DNA from: Streptomyces sp. SCSIO 30461
GTDB lineage: Bacteria > Actinomycetota > Actinomycetes > Streptomycetales > Streptomycetaceae
Assembly: GCF_037023745.1 (NCBI RefSeq)
Contig: NZ_CP146101.1
Location: 4,518,001-4,582,000, forward strand
Reading direction: 5' to 3'
DNA: 64,000 nucleotides
The translations under genes and the position numbers were made by a program. Below, in pieces: positions 25,465 to 34,139 of this stretch. The notes below the pieces were generated by a model that saw only the letters and a list, made by a program, of their open reading frames with translations, did no database searches and was not told the DNA's origin. The number at the start of each line of letters is the position of its first letter. Position 1 is the first letter of the stretch.

Positions 25465-26187
25465 ATGGCAGAGCTTGTCTACCGGCCGGTCGTCGGCGCA
25501 GCCCTCACCCTGTTCAAGGCGCTTGACCTGAAGATCGACACCCAGGGGTCGGAGAATGTCCCCCGCTCCGGCGGGGCGGTGCTGGTGAGCAATCACATCA
25601 GCTACCTGGACTTCATCTTCGCCGGCCTGGCCACCCTGCCGCAGAAGCGACTGGTCCGCTTCATGGCGAAGGAATCCGTCTTCCGGCACCGGATCTCAGG
25701 GCCGCTGATGCGCGGGATGAAGCACATCCCCGTGGACCGGTCGCAGGGCGAGGCGGCATACGCGCACGCGCTGGAGTCGCTGCGCGCCGGCGAGATCGTC
25801 GGCGTCTTCCCCGAGGCGACGATCTCCCAGTCGTTCACGCTGAAGAGCTTCAAGTCGGGCGCGGCCCGACTGGCCCAGGAGGCCGGGGTCCCCTTGATAC
25901 CGATGGCCGTGTGGGGCACGCAGCGGCTGTGGACCAAGGGGCGGCCGAAGAACCTCAAGCGCAGCCATATCCCCGTGACGATCAGGGTCGGCGAGCCGAT
26001 GGCGGCACCCCGGGACCAGTACGCCGGCGCGATCACCCGGCGGCTGCGCGAGCGGGTGCAGGAGCTTCTGGAGGCGGCGCAGCGCTCCTACCCCGTGCGC
26101 CCCAAGGACGCGAGCGACACCTGGTGGGTGCCCGCGCACCTCGGCGGCACGGCGCCGACCCCGGCTGAGGTACGCGAAGCAGGCTGA
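25465..26187 (+). CDS. 1-acyl-glycerol-3-phosphate acyltransferase-like protein (PlsC family)
   Basis: The 240-residue protein contains the acyltransferase boxes: NHISYLDFIFAGL (a relaxed N-H-x-S-x-x-D form of NHxxxxD), KHIPVDRSQGEAAYAHAL, and VGVFPEATISQSFTLKSFKS corresponding to the FPEGT-like block with Glu. It would acylate lysophosphatidate or a related lipid at the inner face of the membrane. ATG 25465 follows GAAGGAAGGG. A perfect terminator hairpin follows its stop. Confidence 0.92.
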   Translation: MAELVYRPVVGAALTLFKALDLKIDTQGSENVPRSGGAVLVSNHISYLDFIFAGLATLPQKRLVRFMAKESVFRHRISGPLMRGMKHIPVDRSQGEAAYAHALESLRAGEIVGVFPEATISQSFTLKSFKSGAARLAQEAGVPLIPMAVWGTQRLWTKGRPKNLKRSHIPVTIRVGEPMAAPRDQYAGAITRRLRERVQELLEAAQRSYPVRPKDASDTWWVPAHLGGTAPTPAEVREAG

Positions 26188-26199
26188 GCCTCCACCCCA

Positions 26200-26231
26200 C
26201 CGGCTGCGCTCCCGGCCGGGAGCGCAGCCGG
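26200..26231. terminator. bidirectional terminator
   Basis: A perfect 32-base palindrome built on CCGGCTGCGCTCCCGG separates two convergent genes and can serve both. Confidence 0.8.
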
Positions 26232-26263
26232 TGCCCGCCTCACGGGCATGCCGCTTCCGCGCG

Positions 26264-26959
26264 TCACTCCGGTGCGTGGACGCTGATCCGCGCACCGGGG
26301 CAGAGCGACTCCAGCACGTGGGCGAGCTCGGCGCCCGCCGCCTCGAGTTCGGCGATCGTCATGGGCGGCAGCGACTCCAGCAGGAACAGCGCGTTCACCG
26401 ACTCCTCGGTGAGACCGGTGCGCGGCCCCTGCCTCCAGTTCCAGCGCCGACAGGTGACGCCCTCGTCATCGCTCCACACGACCTCACCGGCCTCGGGGTG
26501 CTCCACCGTCTCGGCGCCTTGCGCGAAGGTGACGAACGGCTCGTCTCCGACGGCTCGGACCAGCCGCATCCCACCCTGGATCCGGTCCAGATCCTCGCCG
26601 CCCACCGGGATCAGGTGGGCCACGCTGATCGCGTTGTACGCGTCCACGAGGACATTGATACGCGGCAGACCGCCGTCCGCGAGAGCGCGCCGGGCGAGTG
26701 CCTCGGCCGAGTTCCGCGTACGGGACGGCTTGGCTCCGAAGGCCGTGTAGGCCGCCCGCCAGGCGGCGACATGCGGATCCTCCTGCGGGGCGCGACCGTC
26801 GAGCCGCTCGGCGAGCCGGGCCGCCGCGTCTTCCAGCAGCGCTGAACTCGCCTCACTGCTGGGCCCGTTGACCAAGCCGCGAGCCTCTACGGCGAGATGG
26901 GTGAAGCCGGGTGCGAGCGTCCGCACCGCGTCCGACACGGTGAGCGAGAGAGTCATCAT
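26264..26959 (-). CDS. B3/4 domain protein (PheRS beta-like editing fold)
   Basis: The 231-residue protein corresponds to the B3/4 tRNA-editing domain of phenylalanyl-tRNA synthetase beta, found alone in many bacteria. Characteristic segments are AAYTAFGAKPSRTRNSAEAL, LPRINVLVDAYNAISVAHLI, VPVGGEDLDRI-like PVGGEDLDRIQGG and VVWSDDEGVTCRRWNWRQGP. Stand-alone forms are thought to hydrolyse or bind misacylated tRNAs; the role in this species is not known. ATG 26959 and 26956 are adjacent; GAGGCAAGGCGG precedes them. Confidence 0.88.
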   Translation of the reverse strand: MMTLSLTVSDAVRTLAPGFTHLAVEARGLVNGPSSEASSALLEDAAARLAERLDGRAPQEDPHVAAWRAAYTAFGAKPSRTRNSAEALARRALADGGLPRINVLVDAYNAISVAHLIPVGGEDLDRIQGGMRLVRAVGDEPFVTFAQGAETVEHPEAGEVVWSDDEGVTCRRWNWRQGPRTGLTEESVNALFLLESLPPMTIAELEAAGAELAHVLESLCPGARISVHAPE

Positions 26960-27057
26960 CCGCCTTGCCTCGACGCTTCGCAGCGCAACGATCCGAACCT
27001 TTGCAGTTCATCATAGAGCACCCCTCAGTGCACCCCAATCAACTGACCTGATGTGAC

Positions 27058-27114
27058 TTGAACGCGTTCAATAATACCTCTAGGCTCACCGGACGAAGGA
27101 ACTGAACGCGTTCA
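27058..27114 (+). promoter_or_regulatory. promoter with two palindromic operators
   Basis: TTGAACGCGTTCAA (27058-27071) overlaps a -35 hexamer TTGAAC; TAGGCT (27081-27086) lies 17 bases later as -10. A second TGAACGCGTTCA (27103-27114) follows just after the expected start point. Two identical palindromes 45 bases apart, centre to centre, indicate repression by a dimeric TetR- or LacI-type protein. The regulator is not encoded next to it. Confidence 0.75.
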
Positions 27115-27136
27115 ACAGTCAACGGGAGGGTGTGTC

Positions 27137-28021
27137 ATGACCGCGCTGGTCGGCATCATCGTGATGCTCGGCATGCTGCTGATCATCCCGATGGGACTGC
27201 GGCTGATCGACGACCCCGTCACACAGCGGATGGTGCGCTTCTGGCCATGGTGCGCCGTGCCGGGCGCGGCAGCCCTCTGGCTGCCGCGAGGGCCCTTCGG
27301 TGCGGCGCCGGCCTCGGTATACGCACTCGGAACCGCAGCCCTCGCCCTGAGCGCTGCCGCGAGACTGCGACGGACGCGCTCCCTGGCTCCGGCGGAGATC
27401 GCGACGCTCACGGCACTCGCAACCCCGGCCGTCGCCGGCGTGGCACTGGTGGCCGAACGCTCCGGCCACCGGCTCTTCGGCTTCGACCTGGACGTGCTCG
27501 CGCTGACCGTGCCGCACTTCCACTTCGCGGGCTTCACCGCGGCGCTGGTCGCCGGTCTCGTCTGCCGGGCGGCGCCTGCGCCACTCGGCCGCTTCGCCGC
27601 GCTCAGTGTTCCCTCCGGCACCCTGCTCGTCCTCGCCGGCTACTTCGTCAATAACGAGACCGAGTTGGCGGGGGCACTCGTGCTGACCGCCGGGATGTGG
27701 GCCGTCGCCTTGCTGACCTGGCGTGAGATCCGCCCCGGAAGCGGGCGGCTGAAGCGTGCCCTGCTCGGCGTGTCGGCGGCCTCCCTCGCGGCGACCATGG
27801 TGCTGGCCCTGTGCTGGGCGGTCGGCGAGGTCACGGGGCTGCCGCATCCCAGCCTCACCTGGATGGCAGCCACTCACGGCGTCGGCAACGCCTTGGGCTT
27901 CGGGCTGTGCTCCATGCTCGCCTGGCAGAGCACCGCGAGCAGGTCGCCGCGCCACGGCCGCCTTCCACAGCGTCAGCGGCGTAACCGACGCCTGACGTCC
28001 GCGACCGTCCACGACACTTAG
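27137..28021 (+). CDS. YndJ-family integral membrane protein
   Basis: The 294-residue protein has about nine hydrophobic helices and the YndJ family segments LRLIDDPVTQRM, LTVPHFHFAGFTAALVAGLV and PHPSLTWMAATHGVGNALGF. Its PHFHFAG histidines and MAATHG are conserved in the family and may bind a ligand or metal. Function is unknown. The start ATG follows GGGAGGG. It forms an operon with the DUF1990 gene ten bases downstream, a pairing seen in other bacteria, and is controlled by the double-operator promoter upstream. Confidence 0.85.
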   Translation: MTALVGIIVMLGMLLIIPMGLRLIDDPVTQRMVRFWPWCAVPGAAALWLPRGPFGAAPASVYALGTAALALSAAARLRRTRSLAPAEIATLTALATPAVAGVALVAERSGHRLFGFDLDVLALTVPHFHFAGFTAALVAGLVCRAAPAPLGRFAALSVPSGTLLVLAGYFVNNETELAGALVLTAGMWAVALLTWREIRPGSGRLKRALLGVSAASLAATMVLALCWAVGEVTGLPHPSLTWMAATHGVGNALGFGLCSMLAWQSTASRSPRHGRLPQRQRRNRRLTSATVHDT

Positions 28022-28030
28022 GAGTGCCAA

Positions 28031-28549
28031 ATGTCCGCCGCACGCCCGCTGAACTACACCGAGGTCGGCGCCACCCGTCACGCCGCGCTCCCGCAGAGGT
28101 ACCGGCACCTCCACCACCGCACCGCCGTAGGACACGGCCCAGCGGCGTTCGAGGCAGCGGGGGACGCGGTCACCGGCTGGGGGATGCACCGCGCCACGGG
28201 TGCCCGGGTGCTGGCCGAATCGGCGCACGCCGAGCCGGGCACGGACGTCGAAGTGTCGCTCGGTGTGGGACCGCTGCGCTTCCGTGCCCCCTGCCAGGTC
28301 ATCTGGGCCGAACACAGCGCTGACCGCCGGGGGTTCGCCTACGGAACCCGCCGCGGACATCCCGAGCAGGGCGAGGAGTCCTTCGTCGTGGAGCTCGCCG
28401 CGGACGGCACGGTGTGGTTCACCGTGACGGCCTTCTCCCGACCGGCACGTTGGTACACCCGGCTCGCGGGCCCGCTGGTACCGGTACTCCAGCGGCTCTA
28501 CGCCCACGGGCTCGGCCGGGCGCTGCGGGAGATCGCCGCCCCGGCCTGA
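28031..28549 (+). CDS. DUF1990 family protein
   Basis: The 172-residue soluble protein matches DUF1990: LNYTEVGATRH at the N-terminus, AFEAAGDAVTGWGMHRATGA, CQVIWAEHSADRRGFAYGTR, GHPEQGEESFVVELA, TAFSRPARWYTRLAGPL. The fold is thought to be related to lipid- or ligand-binding proteins, but no activity is assigned. ATG 28031 follows TTAGGAGTGCCAA. It is the second gene of the YndJ operon, and ends at a strong hairpin. Confidence 0.9.
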   Translation: MSAARPLNYTEVGATRHAALPQRYRHLHHRTAVGHGPAAFEAAGDAVTGWGMHRATGARVLAESAHAEPGTDVEVSLGVGPLRFRAPCQVIWAEHSADRRGFAYGTRRGHPEQGEESFVVELAADGTVWFTVTAFSRPARWYTRLAGPLVPVLQRLYAHGLGRALREIAAPA

Positions 28550-28555
28550 AGGAGA

Positions 28556-28600
28556 ACGCCCAGGGCCGTCCGGCGGCGTGAGCCGGACGGCCCTGGGCGT
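28556..28600. terminator. bidirectional terminator
   Basis: ACGCCCAGGGCCGTCCGGC and GCCGGACGGCCCTGGGCGT are 19-base perfect arms around GGCGTGA, between the convergent DUF1990 and threonine aldolase genes. Confidence 0.85.
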
Positions 28601-28625
28601 GACGTGCGCGGGGGACGGACAGCCC

Positions 28626-29705
28626 TCAGCGGGCCATCTCCTCCTTCAGCGCGAGGAGGAAGGCATCCACGTCGTCTTCCCTGGTGTCGAACGAGCACAT
28701 CCAGCGGACATCGCCTGCCGCCTCGTCCCAGAAGTAGAAGCGGAAGCGTTCCTGCAACCGCCTGCTCACCTCGTGCGGAAGGCGCGCGAAGACGGCGTTG
28801 GCCTGCACCGGGTAGAGGATCTCCACACCGTCGACGGCCCGCACGCCCTCGGCGAGCCGCTGAGCCATGGCGTTGGCGTGACGAGCGTTGCGCAGCCACA
28901 GGTCCTTGGCAAGCAGGGCCTCCAGCTGCACCGAGACAAAGCGCATCTTGGAGGCGAGCTGCATGGACATCTTGCGCAGATGCTTCATATGGCTGACGGC
29001 GTCCGGGTTGAGGACGACCACCGCCTCACCGAAAAGCATCCCGTTCTTCGTACCGCCGTACGACAGCACATCCACACCGACCGCGTTGGTGAACGCGCGC
29101 ATCGGCACATCGAGCGCCGCTGCCGCGTTGGCTATCCGCGCGCCGTCGAGGTGGACCTTCATCCCGAGACCGTGCGCATGGTCCACGATCGCCCGGATCT
29201 CGTCGACGGTGTAGACCGTGCCGAGCTCCGTGTTCTGGGTGATCGACACGACCTGGGGCATCGCACGATGCTCGTCGTCCCAGCCGTACGCCTGCCGGTC
29301 GATCAGCTCGGGGGTGAGCTTTCCGTCCGGCGTCGGAACCGTCAGCAGCTTGAGGCCGCCCATCCGCTCGGGCGCACCGCCTTCGTCGACGTTGATGTGC
29401 GCGGACTCGGCGCAGATCACCGCGCCCCAGCGATCGGTCAGCGCCTGGAGGGCGACCACGTTGGCACCGGTGCCGTTGAACACGGGGAACGCCTCGGCGG
29501 ACGAGCCGAAGTGGCTGTGCATGATCCGCTGGAGGTGCTCCGTGTACTCGTCCTCGCCGTAGGAGACCTGGTGTCCTCCGTTGGCCAGGGCGAGCGCGGC
29601 CAGCACCTCCGGGTGCGCACCCGCGTAGTTGTCACTGGCGAAGCCGCGTACCTCGGGGTCATGATGCCGTCGGGCATCCGTACTCGGGTGCTTCGACGAA
29701 CTCAC
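28626..29705 (-). CDS. low-specificity L-threonine aldolase-like PLP enzyme
   Basis: The 359-residue enzyme belongs to the beta-eliminating lyase/threonine aldolase group, which cleaves L-threonine or similar beta-hydroxy amino acids to glycine and an aldehyde using PLP. Seen: EVRGFASDNYAGAHPEVLAA, HQVSYGEDEYTEHLQR, VFNGTGANVVALQALTDRWG, KVHLDGARIANAAAAL and the PLP lysine in VDVLSYGGTKNGM (Lys220). GTG 29705 overlaps the SDR stop by four bases (GTGA), giving translational coupling; GTG 29723 is an alternative that adds six residues. It is the last gene of the DUF6421-SDR-aldolase operon. Confidence 0.92.
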   Translation of the reverse strand: MSSSKHPSTDARRHHDPEVRGFASDNYAGAHPEVLAALALANGGHQVSYGEDEYTEHLQRIMHSHFGSSAEAFPVFNGTGANVVALQALTDRWGAVICAESAHINVDEGGAPERMGGLKLLTVPTPDGKLTPELIDRQAYGWDDEHRAMPQVVSITQNTELGTVYTVDEIRAIVDHAHGLGMKVHLDGARIANAAAALDVPMRAFTNAVGVDVLSYGGTKNGMLFGEAVVVLNPDAVSHMKHLRKMSMQLASKMRFVSVQLEALLAKDLWLRNARHANAMAQRLAEGVRAVDGVEILYPVQANAVFARLPHEVSRRLQERFRFYFWDEAAGDVRWMCSFDTREDDVDAFLLALKEEMAR

Positions 29706-30448
29706 GGCTTGGGAGTCAGCCACAGACGCTGTCCATTCACTTCCTGGGCGGGCTGGTCCCAGACCCCGGCAATGGCCTCGGCCAGTTCCTTGACGTCCGT
29801 GAAGCCCGCGAACTTCGCATTGGGGCGCTCCGCTCGCATGGCGTCGTGCACCAGTGCCTTGATCACCAGGATGGCAGCAGCGGCCTGCGGGCCCTCTTCG
29901 CCCCCTGCCTTGCGGAAGGCGTCCGCGAGCGCCAGGGTCCAGGCCTCGGCCGCCGCCTTCGACGCGGCGTAGGCGGCGTTACCCTCGGTGGGCTTGGCCG
30001 CTCCCGACTGGCTCACCAGGACGAAGCGACCCCGGTCGCTGCGCCGCAGCGCCTCGTGGAACGCGAGGGAGGTGTGCTGGACGGTGCGGATCAGCAACTT
30101 CTCCAGCAGGTTCCAGTCGGAGAGCTCCGTCTCGGCGAAGGTGGCACTGCCGCGCCAGCCGCCGACGAGATGGACCAGACCGTCGATCCGGCCGAACTCC
30201 TTCTCCGTCTGATTCGCCCACTCGCGGGTGGCGTTCAGGTCGAGCAGATCGACCGTGTCCCCTGTGACGGTGGCACCGCCGTGCGCGTATCGGGCGGCGT
30301 CCACGGCCTCGGCGAGCCGCACGGTGTCGGCGTCGGCCCCCACGACGATCGCCCCGGCCTCGGCGAGCCGCAGCAGGGCGGCGCGACCGGCGGGCCCGGC
30401 CGCTCCCGCAACGGCGATGACGGCACCGTCCAGCGCCTTCGATTTCAT
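29702..30448 (-). CDS. short-chain dehydrogenase/reductase (SDR)
   Basis: The 248-residue protein has an N-terminal Rossmann motif AVIAVAGAAGPAGRAALLRL, the conserved VHLVGGWRGS region, Ser in FVLVSQSGAAKPT and YAASKAAAEAW with the catalytic Tyr and Lys. It will oxidise or reduce a hydroxyl/carbonyl with NAD(P); the substrate is unknown. ATG 30448 follows CGAGGAGACCG. It lies between DUF6421 and threonine aldolase genes and is tightly linked to both. Confidence 0.9.
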   Translation of the reverse strand: MKSKALDGAVIAVAGAAGPAGRAALLRLAEAGAIVVGADADTVRLAEAVDAARYAHGGATVTGDTVDLLDLNATREWANQTEKEFGRIDGLVHLVGGWRGSATFAETELSDWNLLEKLLIRTVQHTSLAFHEALRRSDRGRFVLVSQSGAAKPTEGNAAYAASKAAAEAWTLALADAFRKAGGEEGPQAAAAILVIKALVHDAMRAERPNAKFAGFTDVKELAEAIAGVWDQPAQEVNGQRLWLTPKP

Positions 30449-30474
30449 GGTGTCGGTCTCCTCGGTACGAGAGT

Positions 30475-31872
30475 TCACGCAGCGACTCGCTCGGCGTTCT
30501 CAGCCGTGATCCCCTTGGTGGAGGCGATCACATTCTTCAGCTTCTTGGAGAGCGCCTCAAAGAACATGCTGAGCGGAAACTCGTCCGGAAGCACGTCGTC
30601 CACCAGCTTGCGCGGCGGCTGCGTCAGGTCCAGCGCGTCGGGACCCTTGGCCCAGCGGGAGCCGGGGTGCGGGGCGAGGTAGGTGGAGACCAGCTCGTAG
30701 GCCTTGAACCAGTGGACCAGTTTCGGGCGGTCGATACCGTCCCGGTACAGCTGCTCGATCTCACCGCAGAGCTGGTTGGTGACCTCGGGAGCCCGCTCCC
30801 AGTCGATGCGGAGCTTGTTGTCGGTCCAGCGGATGACGTCGTGCTTGTGGAGGTACGCGAACAGCAGCTGCCCGCCGAGACCGTCGTAGTTGCGCACGCG
30901 GTCGCCCGTGACCGGGAAGCGGAACATACGGTCGAAGAGGACCGCGTACTGCACGTCGCGGCCGTGCTCGTTGCCCTCGGCGTCGAGCTTCACGGCCTCC
31001 TTGAAGGCGGTGAGGTCGCAGCGCAGCTCCTCCAGACCGTACATCCAGAACGGCTGGCGCTGCTTGATCATGAACGGGTCGAAGGGCAGGTCACCGTGGC
31101 TGTGGGTGCGGTCGTGGATGATGTCCCACAGGACGAAGGCCTTCTCGCAGCGCTCCTGGTCGTGGACCATGGCGGCGATGTCATCGGGCAGGTCGACGCC
31201 CAGGATGTCCACGGCGGCCTCGGTGACCCGGCGGAAGCGCGCGGCCTCGCGATCGCAGAAGATGCCGCCCCAGCTGAAGCGCTCGGGGGCCTCGCGCACG
31301 GCGATGGTCTCGGGGAAGAGCACGGCCGAGTTGGTGTCATACCCGGGGGTGAAGTCCTCGAAGGTGATCCCGCAGAACAGCGGGTTGTCGAAGCGGGTGG
31401 CTTCGAGTTCGGCGAGCCACTCCGGCCAGACCATGCGCAGCACGACCGCCTCGAGGTTGCGGTCCGGGTTTCCGTTCTGCGTGTACATGGGGAAGACGAC
31501 CAGGTGCTGGAGGCCGTCCCTGCGGTCCGCGGCGGGCTGGAAGGCGAGCAGCGAGTCCAGGAAGTCGGGTACGTCGAAGGCGCTGTCGGCCCACTTCCTC
31601 AGGTCGCCGACGAGCGCGGTGTGGTAGTCGGCGTCGTGCGGCAGCAGCGGGGAGAGCTCCTCGACCGCGCCGATGATCCGCTCGACCGCCTTGTCGGCGG
31701 TGGCTCGGGCCGGGGCGCCATCGGCGTCGAAGTCGACCGAGCCGTCCTCGGACTGCCAGGGCCGGATCTCCTCGACCGCGTCCTTGAGCGTCCGCCAGGC
31801 GGGCTGGTCGATCACCCGTTCCGCGGTGGCTATTTCGCTACCCCTGGCGTCCTGCACAAGGATTTCCGTCAT
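30475..31872 (-). CDS. DUF6421 family protein
   Basis: This 465-residue protein is a highly conserved Streptomyces family with no assigned function. It has no signal peptide or membrane helix. Visible features are QHLVVFPMYTQNGNPDRN, RMVWPEWLAELE, FCGITFEDFTPGYDTNSAVL, DIIHDRTHSHGDLPFDPFMI and KLVHWFKAYELVSTYLAPHP. The conserved HDRTHSHGD histidines and aspartates, together with W-rich segments, suggest a metal-binding enzyme, but this is inference. ATG 31872 has a perfect GGAGGAAGTGAA site. It heads an operon with an SDR and threonine aldolase. Confidence 0.9.
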   Translation of the reverse strand: MTEILVQDARGSEIATAERVIDQPAWRTLKDAVEEIRPWQSEDGSVDFDADGAPARATADKAVERIIGAVEELSPLLPHDADYHTALVGDLRKWADSAFDVPDFLDSLLAFQPAADRRDGLQHLVVFPMYTQNGNPDRNLEAVVLRMVWPEWLAELEATRFDNPLFCGITFEDFTPGYDTNSAVLFPETIAVREAPERFSWGGIFCDREAARFRRVTEAAVDILGVDLPDDIAAMVHDQERCEKAFVLWDIIHDRTHSHGDLPFDPFMIKQRQPFWMYGLEELRCDLTAFKEAVKLDAEGNEHGRDVQYAVLFDRMFRFPVTGDRVRNYDGLGGQLLFAYLHKHDVIRWTDNKLRIDWERAPEVTNQLCGEIEQLYRDGIDRPKLVHWFKAYELVSTYLAPHPGSRWAKGPDALDLTQPPRKLVDDVLPDEFPLSMFFEALSKKLKNVIASTKGITAENAERVAA

Positions 31873-32307
31873 TTCACTTCCTCCACGGGGGAAACTCGCG
31901 TCAAGAAAGCGTATCCATGCATGCCTCTCGACGACAAGTGTGACCTTGGGAAATCATCCTGCCACACCCCCGAATGACCGCAGATTTTCCTGTCTCGAAC
32001 ACATGGCAACGTGAAGGTTACGGTGAGTGAGAGGGGCGGCAGCCCAAGAAGGCAGTCCGATGCCGACCCGAAGCCATGGCGGCCGGCTACGACTCGGATA
32101 GACGTTCCCCGATGGCCGGATTCCATGCGTGACGGCTCGGGCCGGCCACGCCGGAGCAGAGTCCCGGTTCGTCAAGTCCCCGAGGACGCGCCCACGCACG
32201 AGTGCACGACCGGTTACGCAACGCACGCGGAGGATTAGGCTGCGCCCAGGCCGTGCCGTCAAGCGACCCGAGCCCGAGTCCGAACCATCGACGGAAGCGA
32301 GAAGATC
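31873..32307. promoter_or_regulatory. divergent promoter region of the DUF6421 operon and GDPD gene
   Basis: No gene is supported in these 435 bases. On the minus strand CTCACCGTAACCTTCACG (32010-32027) holds two TCAC-type units 11 bases apart, similar to Streptomyces PHO boxes bound by PhoP. As the downstream plus gene is a glycerophosphodiesterase, phosphate control is plausible but not shown. Confidence 0.3.
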
Positions 32308-32991
32308 TTGAGTTTCCTCACCATCGGTCATCGCGGGGTCATGGGTGTCGAACCGGAGAACACCCTGCGCTCCTTCGTCCGCGCCCAGCAGACGGGCATG
32401 GACGTCATCGAGCTCGATCTTCGACTGAGCAAAGACGGCGCGCTCGTCGTCATGCACGACGCGGACGTGGACCGTACGACCGACGGCAGCGGGCCGGTCG
32501 CCGACAAGACACTCGCCGAGCTGCGGGAGTTCGACGCGGGCCGAGGTGAGCGCATTCCGGTCTTCGAGGAAGTCTTGGACGCGGTGCGCGCACCGCTCCA
32601 GGCCGAGATCAAGGATGTCGCCGCGGCACGGGCACTCGCCGAGGTGATGCTCAAGCGCGAGCTCACCGACCGGGTGGAGGTGTCGTCCTTCCACGACGAG
32701 GCCATCGCGGAGATCGCGGCACTCGTGCCCGGGGTGCGCACGGTCCTGGTCGCCGGCCGCTGGGGCAGTGATGTGGTGGAGCGCGGCCAGGCGGTGGGCG
32801 CCGCCGCCCTCGCCCTGAACATCCGCAGGCTCACCCTGGAGACCGTGGAGCACGCGCACGGCGAGGGACTCAGGGTCATCGGTTGGGTGGTGAACACCCA
32901 GACCCATCTGCGGTTGGTGCGCGCGCTGGAACTCGACGGCGCGACCACCGACTACCCGGAGATCAGGCGAACCGGACGCTTCACGGCCTGA
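32308..32991 (+). CDS. glycerophosphodiester phosphodiesterase family protein
   Basis: The 227-residue enzyme hydrolyses glycerophosphodiesters to an alcohol and glycerol-3-phosphate. The TIM-barrel active site is visible: FLTIGHRGVMGVEPENTLRS (His, Arg, Glu), DVIELDLRLSKDGALVVMHD (metal Glu/Asp and catalytic His), LQAEIKD and RVIGWVVNTQTHLRLV. There is no signal peptide, so it is cytoplasmic. Translation seems to begin at TTG 32308, preceded by GGAAGCGAGAAGATC; no ATG is suitably placed. Strand and position give it its own promoter. Confidence 0.92.
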   Translation: MSFLTIGHRGVMGVEPENTLRSFVRAQQTGMDVIELDLRLSKDGALVVMHDADVDRTTDGSGPVADKTLAELREFDAGRGERIPVFEEVLDAVRAPLQAEIKDVAAARALAEVMLKRELTDRVEVSSFHDEAIAEIAALVPGVRTVLVAGRWGSDVVERGQAVGAAALALNIRRLTLETVEHAHGEGLRVIGWVVNTQTHLRLVRALELDGATTDYPEIRRTGRFTA

Positions 32992-33048
32992 GCGCGGGCC
33001 GAGAGGCCGCGAGAACCCCCGCGCCCGAGCGGTGCCGGGCCGGATGGG

Positions 33049-33603
33049 TCAGCCGAGTTCCTTCACCAGCAGTTCGAACCGGAGGTCGTCGCGCTTCGGC
33101 CGCCCGAAGCGCTCGTCGCCGTACGGGAAGGGCGTCGTCCTTCCCGTACGGCGGTAGCCCCGCCGCTCGTACCAGGCTATGAGGTCTTCGCGCACCGAGA
33201 GCACCGTCATGTGCATCTCGCGCGCGCTCCAGGTCTCCCGCGCGCGACGCTCCGCCTCGGCGATGATCCGCCGTCCCAAGCCCGCGCCCTGCAGGTCAGG
33301 ACGCACCGCGAACATCCCGAAGTAGGCCGCGTCGCCCCGGTGTTCCAGCTGGAAGCAGGCGACCGGCACGCCGTCGCCGTCCTCGACGACCAGCATCGTG
33401 CTGTCCGCCTTGCCGATCACGGCCAGCATGTCATCGTGGTCGGTGCGGTTTCCGTCCAGGATGTCCGCCTCGTTGGTCCAGCCGGACCGGCTGCTGTCCC
33501 CGCGGTAGGCGCGGTCGACCAGCGCGACCAACGCGGCCACATCGGCCTCGGTGCCCTCGCGATAGGCCGGCCGTGCGGGCTCATGCGGCGCTGTGACGTC
33601 CAT
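33049..33603 (-). CDS. GNAT family N-acetyltransferase
   Basis: The 184-residue protein has the GNAT acetyl-CoA site FGMFAVRPDLQGAGLGRRII (Q/R-x-x-G-x-G/A) and the family's later motif MTVLSVREDLIAWYERRGYR. Substrate is unknown. ATG 33603 follows CGGAGTTCCGACAC. It is divergent from the VOC gene with only 44 bases between starts, so the two promoters must overlap. Confidence 0.9.
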   Translation of the reverse strand: MDVTAPHEPARPAYREGTEADVAALVALVDRAYRGDSSRSGWTNEADILDGNRTDHDDMLAVIGKADSTMLVVEDGDGVPVACFQLEHRGDAAYFGMFAVRPDLQGAGLGRRIIAEAERRARETWSAREMHMTVLSVREDLIAWYERRGYRRTGRTTPFPYGDERFGRPKRDDLRFELLVKELG

Positions 33604-33647
33604 GTGTCGGAACTCCGATCGCTCATGTGCCGTCTACTGTGCTGACC

Positions 33648-34034
33648 ATGATGCACGTGCTGAGTAGCCGCGTCCTTCTGCGGCCGACCGATCCGGACCG
33701 GTCCCGGCGGTTCTACGAGGACGTACTCGGCCTCCAGATCTACCGGGAGTTCGGCACCGGGCCCGAGCGCGGGACGGTCTACTTCCTGGGCGGGGGCTTC
33801 CTGGAGATCTCCGGGCGCTCCGACGCCCCTCCCGCACCGGGTCTCTCGCTGTGGCTGCAGGTATCGGACGCCAAAGCGGCCTACGGACATGTGCTGGCGC
33901 ATGGCGCCAACGTGGAGCAGGCGCCGCGTCGTGAACCGTGGGGCCTGGTGGAGATGTGGGTACTGGACCCGGACGGGGTGCGGATCGCTGTCGTCGAGGT
34001 GCCCGAGGACCACCCCCTGCGGCTGCGCCCCTGA
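33648..34034 (+). CDS. VOC (glyoxalase/dioxygenase-fold) protein
   Basis: This 128-residue protein has one vicinal-oxygen-chelate module pair: SSRVLLRPTDPDRSRRFYED, GLSLWLQVSDAKAAYGHVLA, PWGLVEMWVLDPDGVRIAVV. Members isomerise glyoxal adducts, open rings or bind drugs; the metal ligands cannot be assigned with confidence. A -10-like TACTGT ends eight bases before ATG 33648 and there is no ribosome site, which suggests a leaderless transcript. Confidence 0.85.
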   Translation: MMHVLSSRVLLRPTDPDRSRRFYEDVLGLQIYREFGTGPERGTVYFLGGGFLEISGRSDAPPAPGLSLWLQVSDAKAAYGHVLAHGANVEQAPRREPWGLVEMWVLDPDGVRIAVVEVPEDHPLRLRP

Positions 34035-34139
34035 GCCGAGCGCCGGCTCCGTGCCCCCGTGTACGCCCGTGCGCTCGTATGTGCCTCGCGCACCCGGGGC
34101 ATCACCTCCCCCGACACCCGTCGAGCGGGGAGGTGCCCG

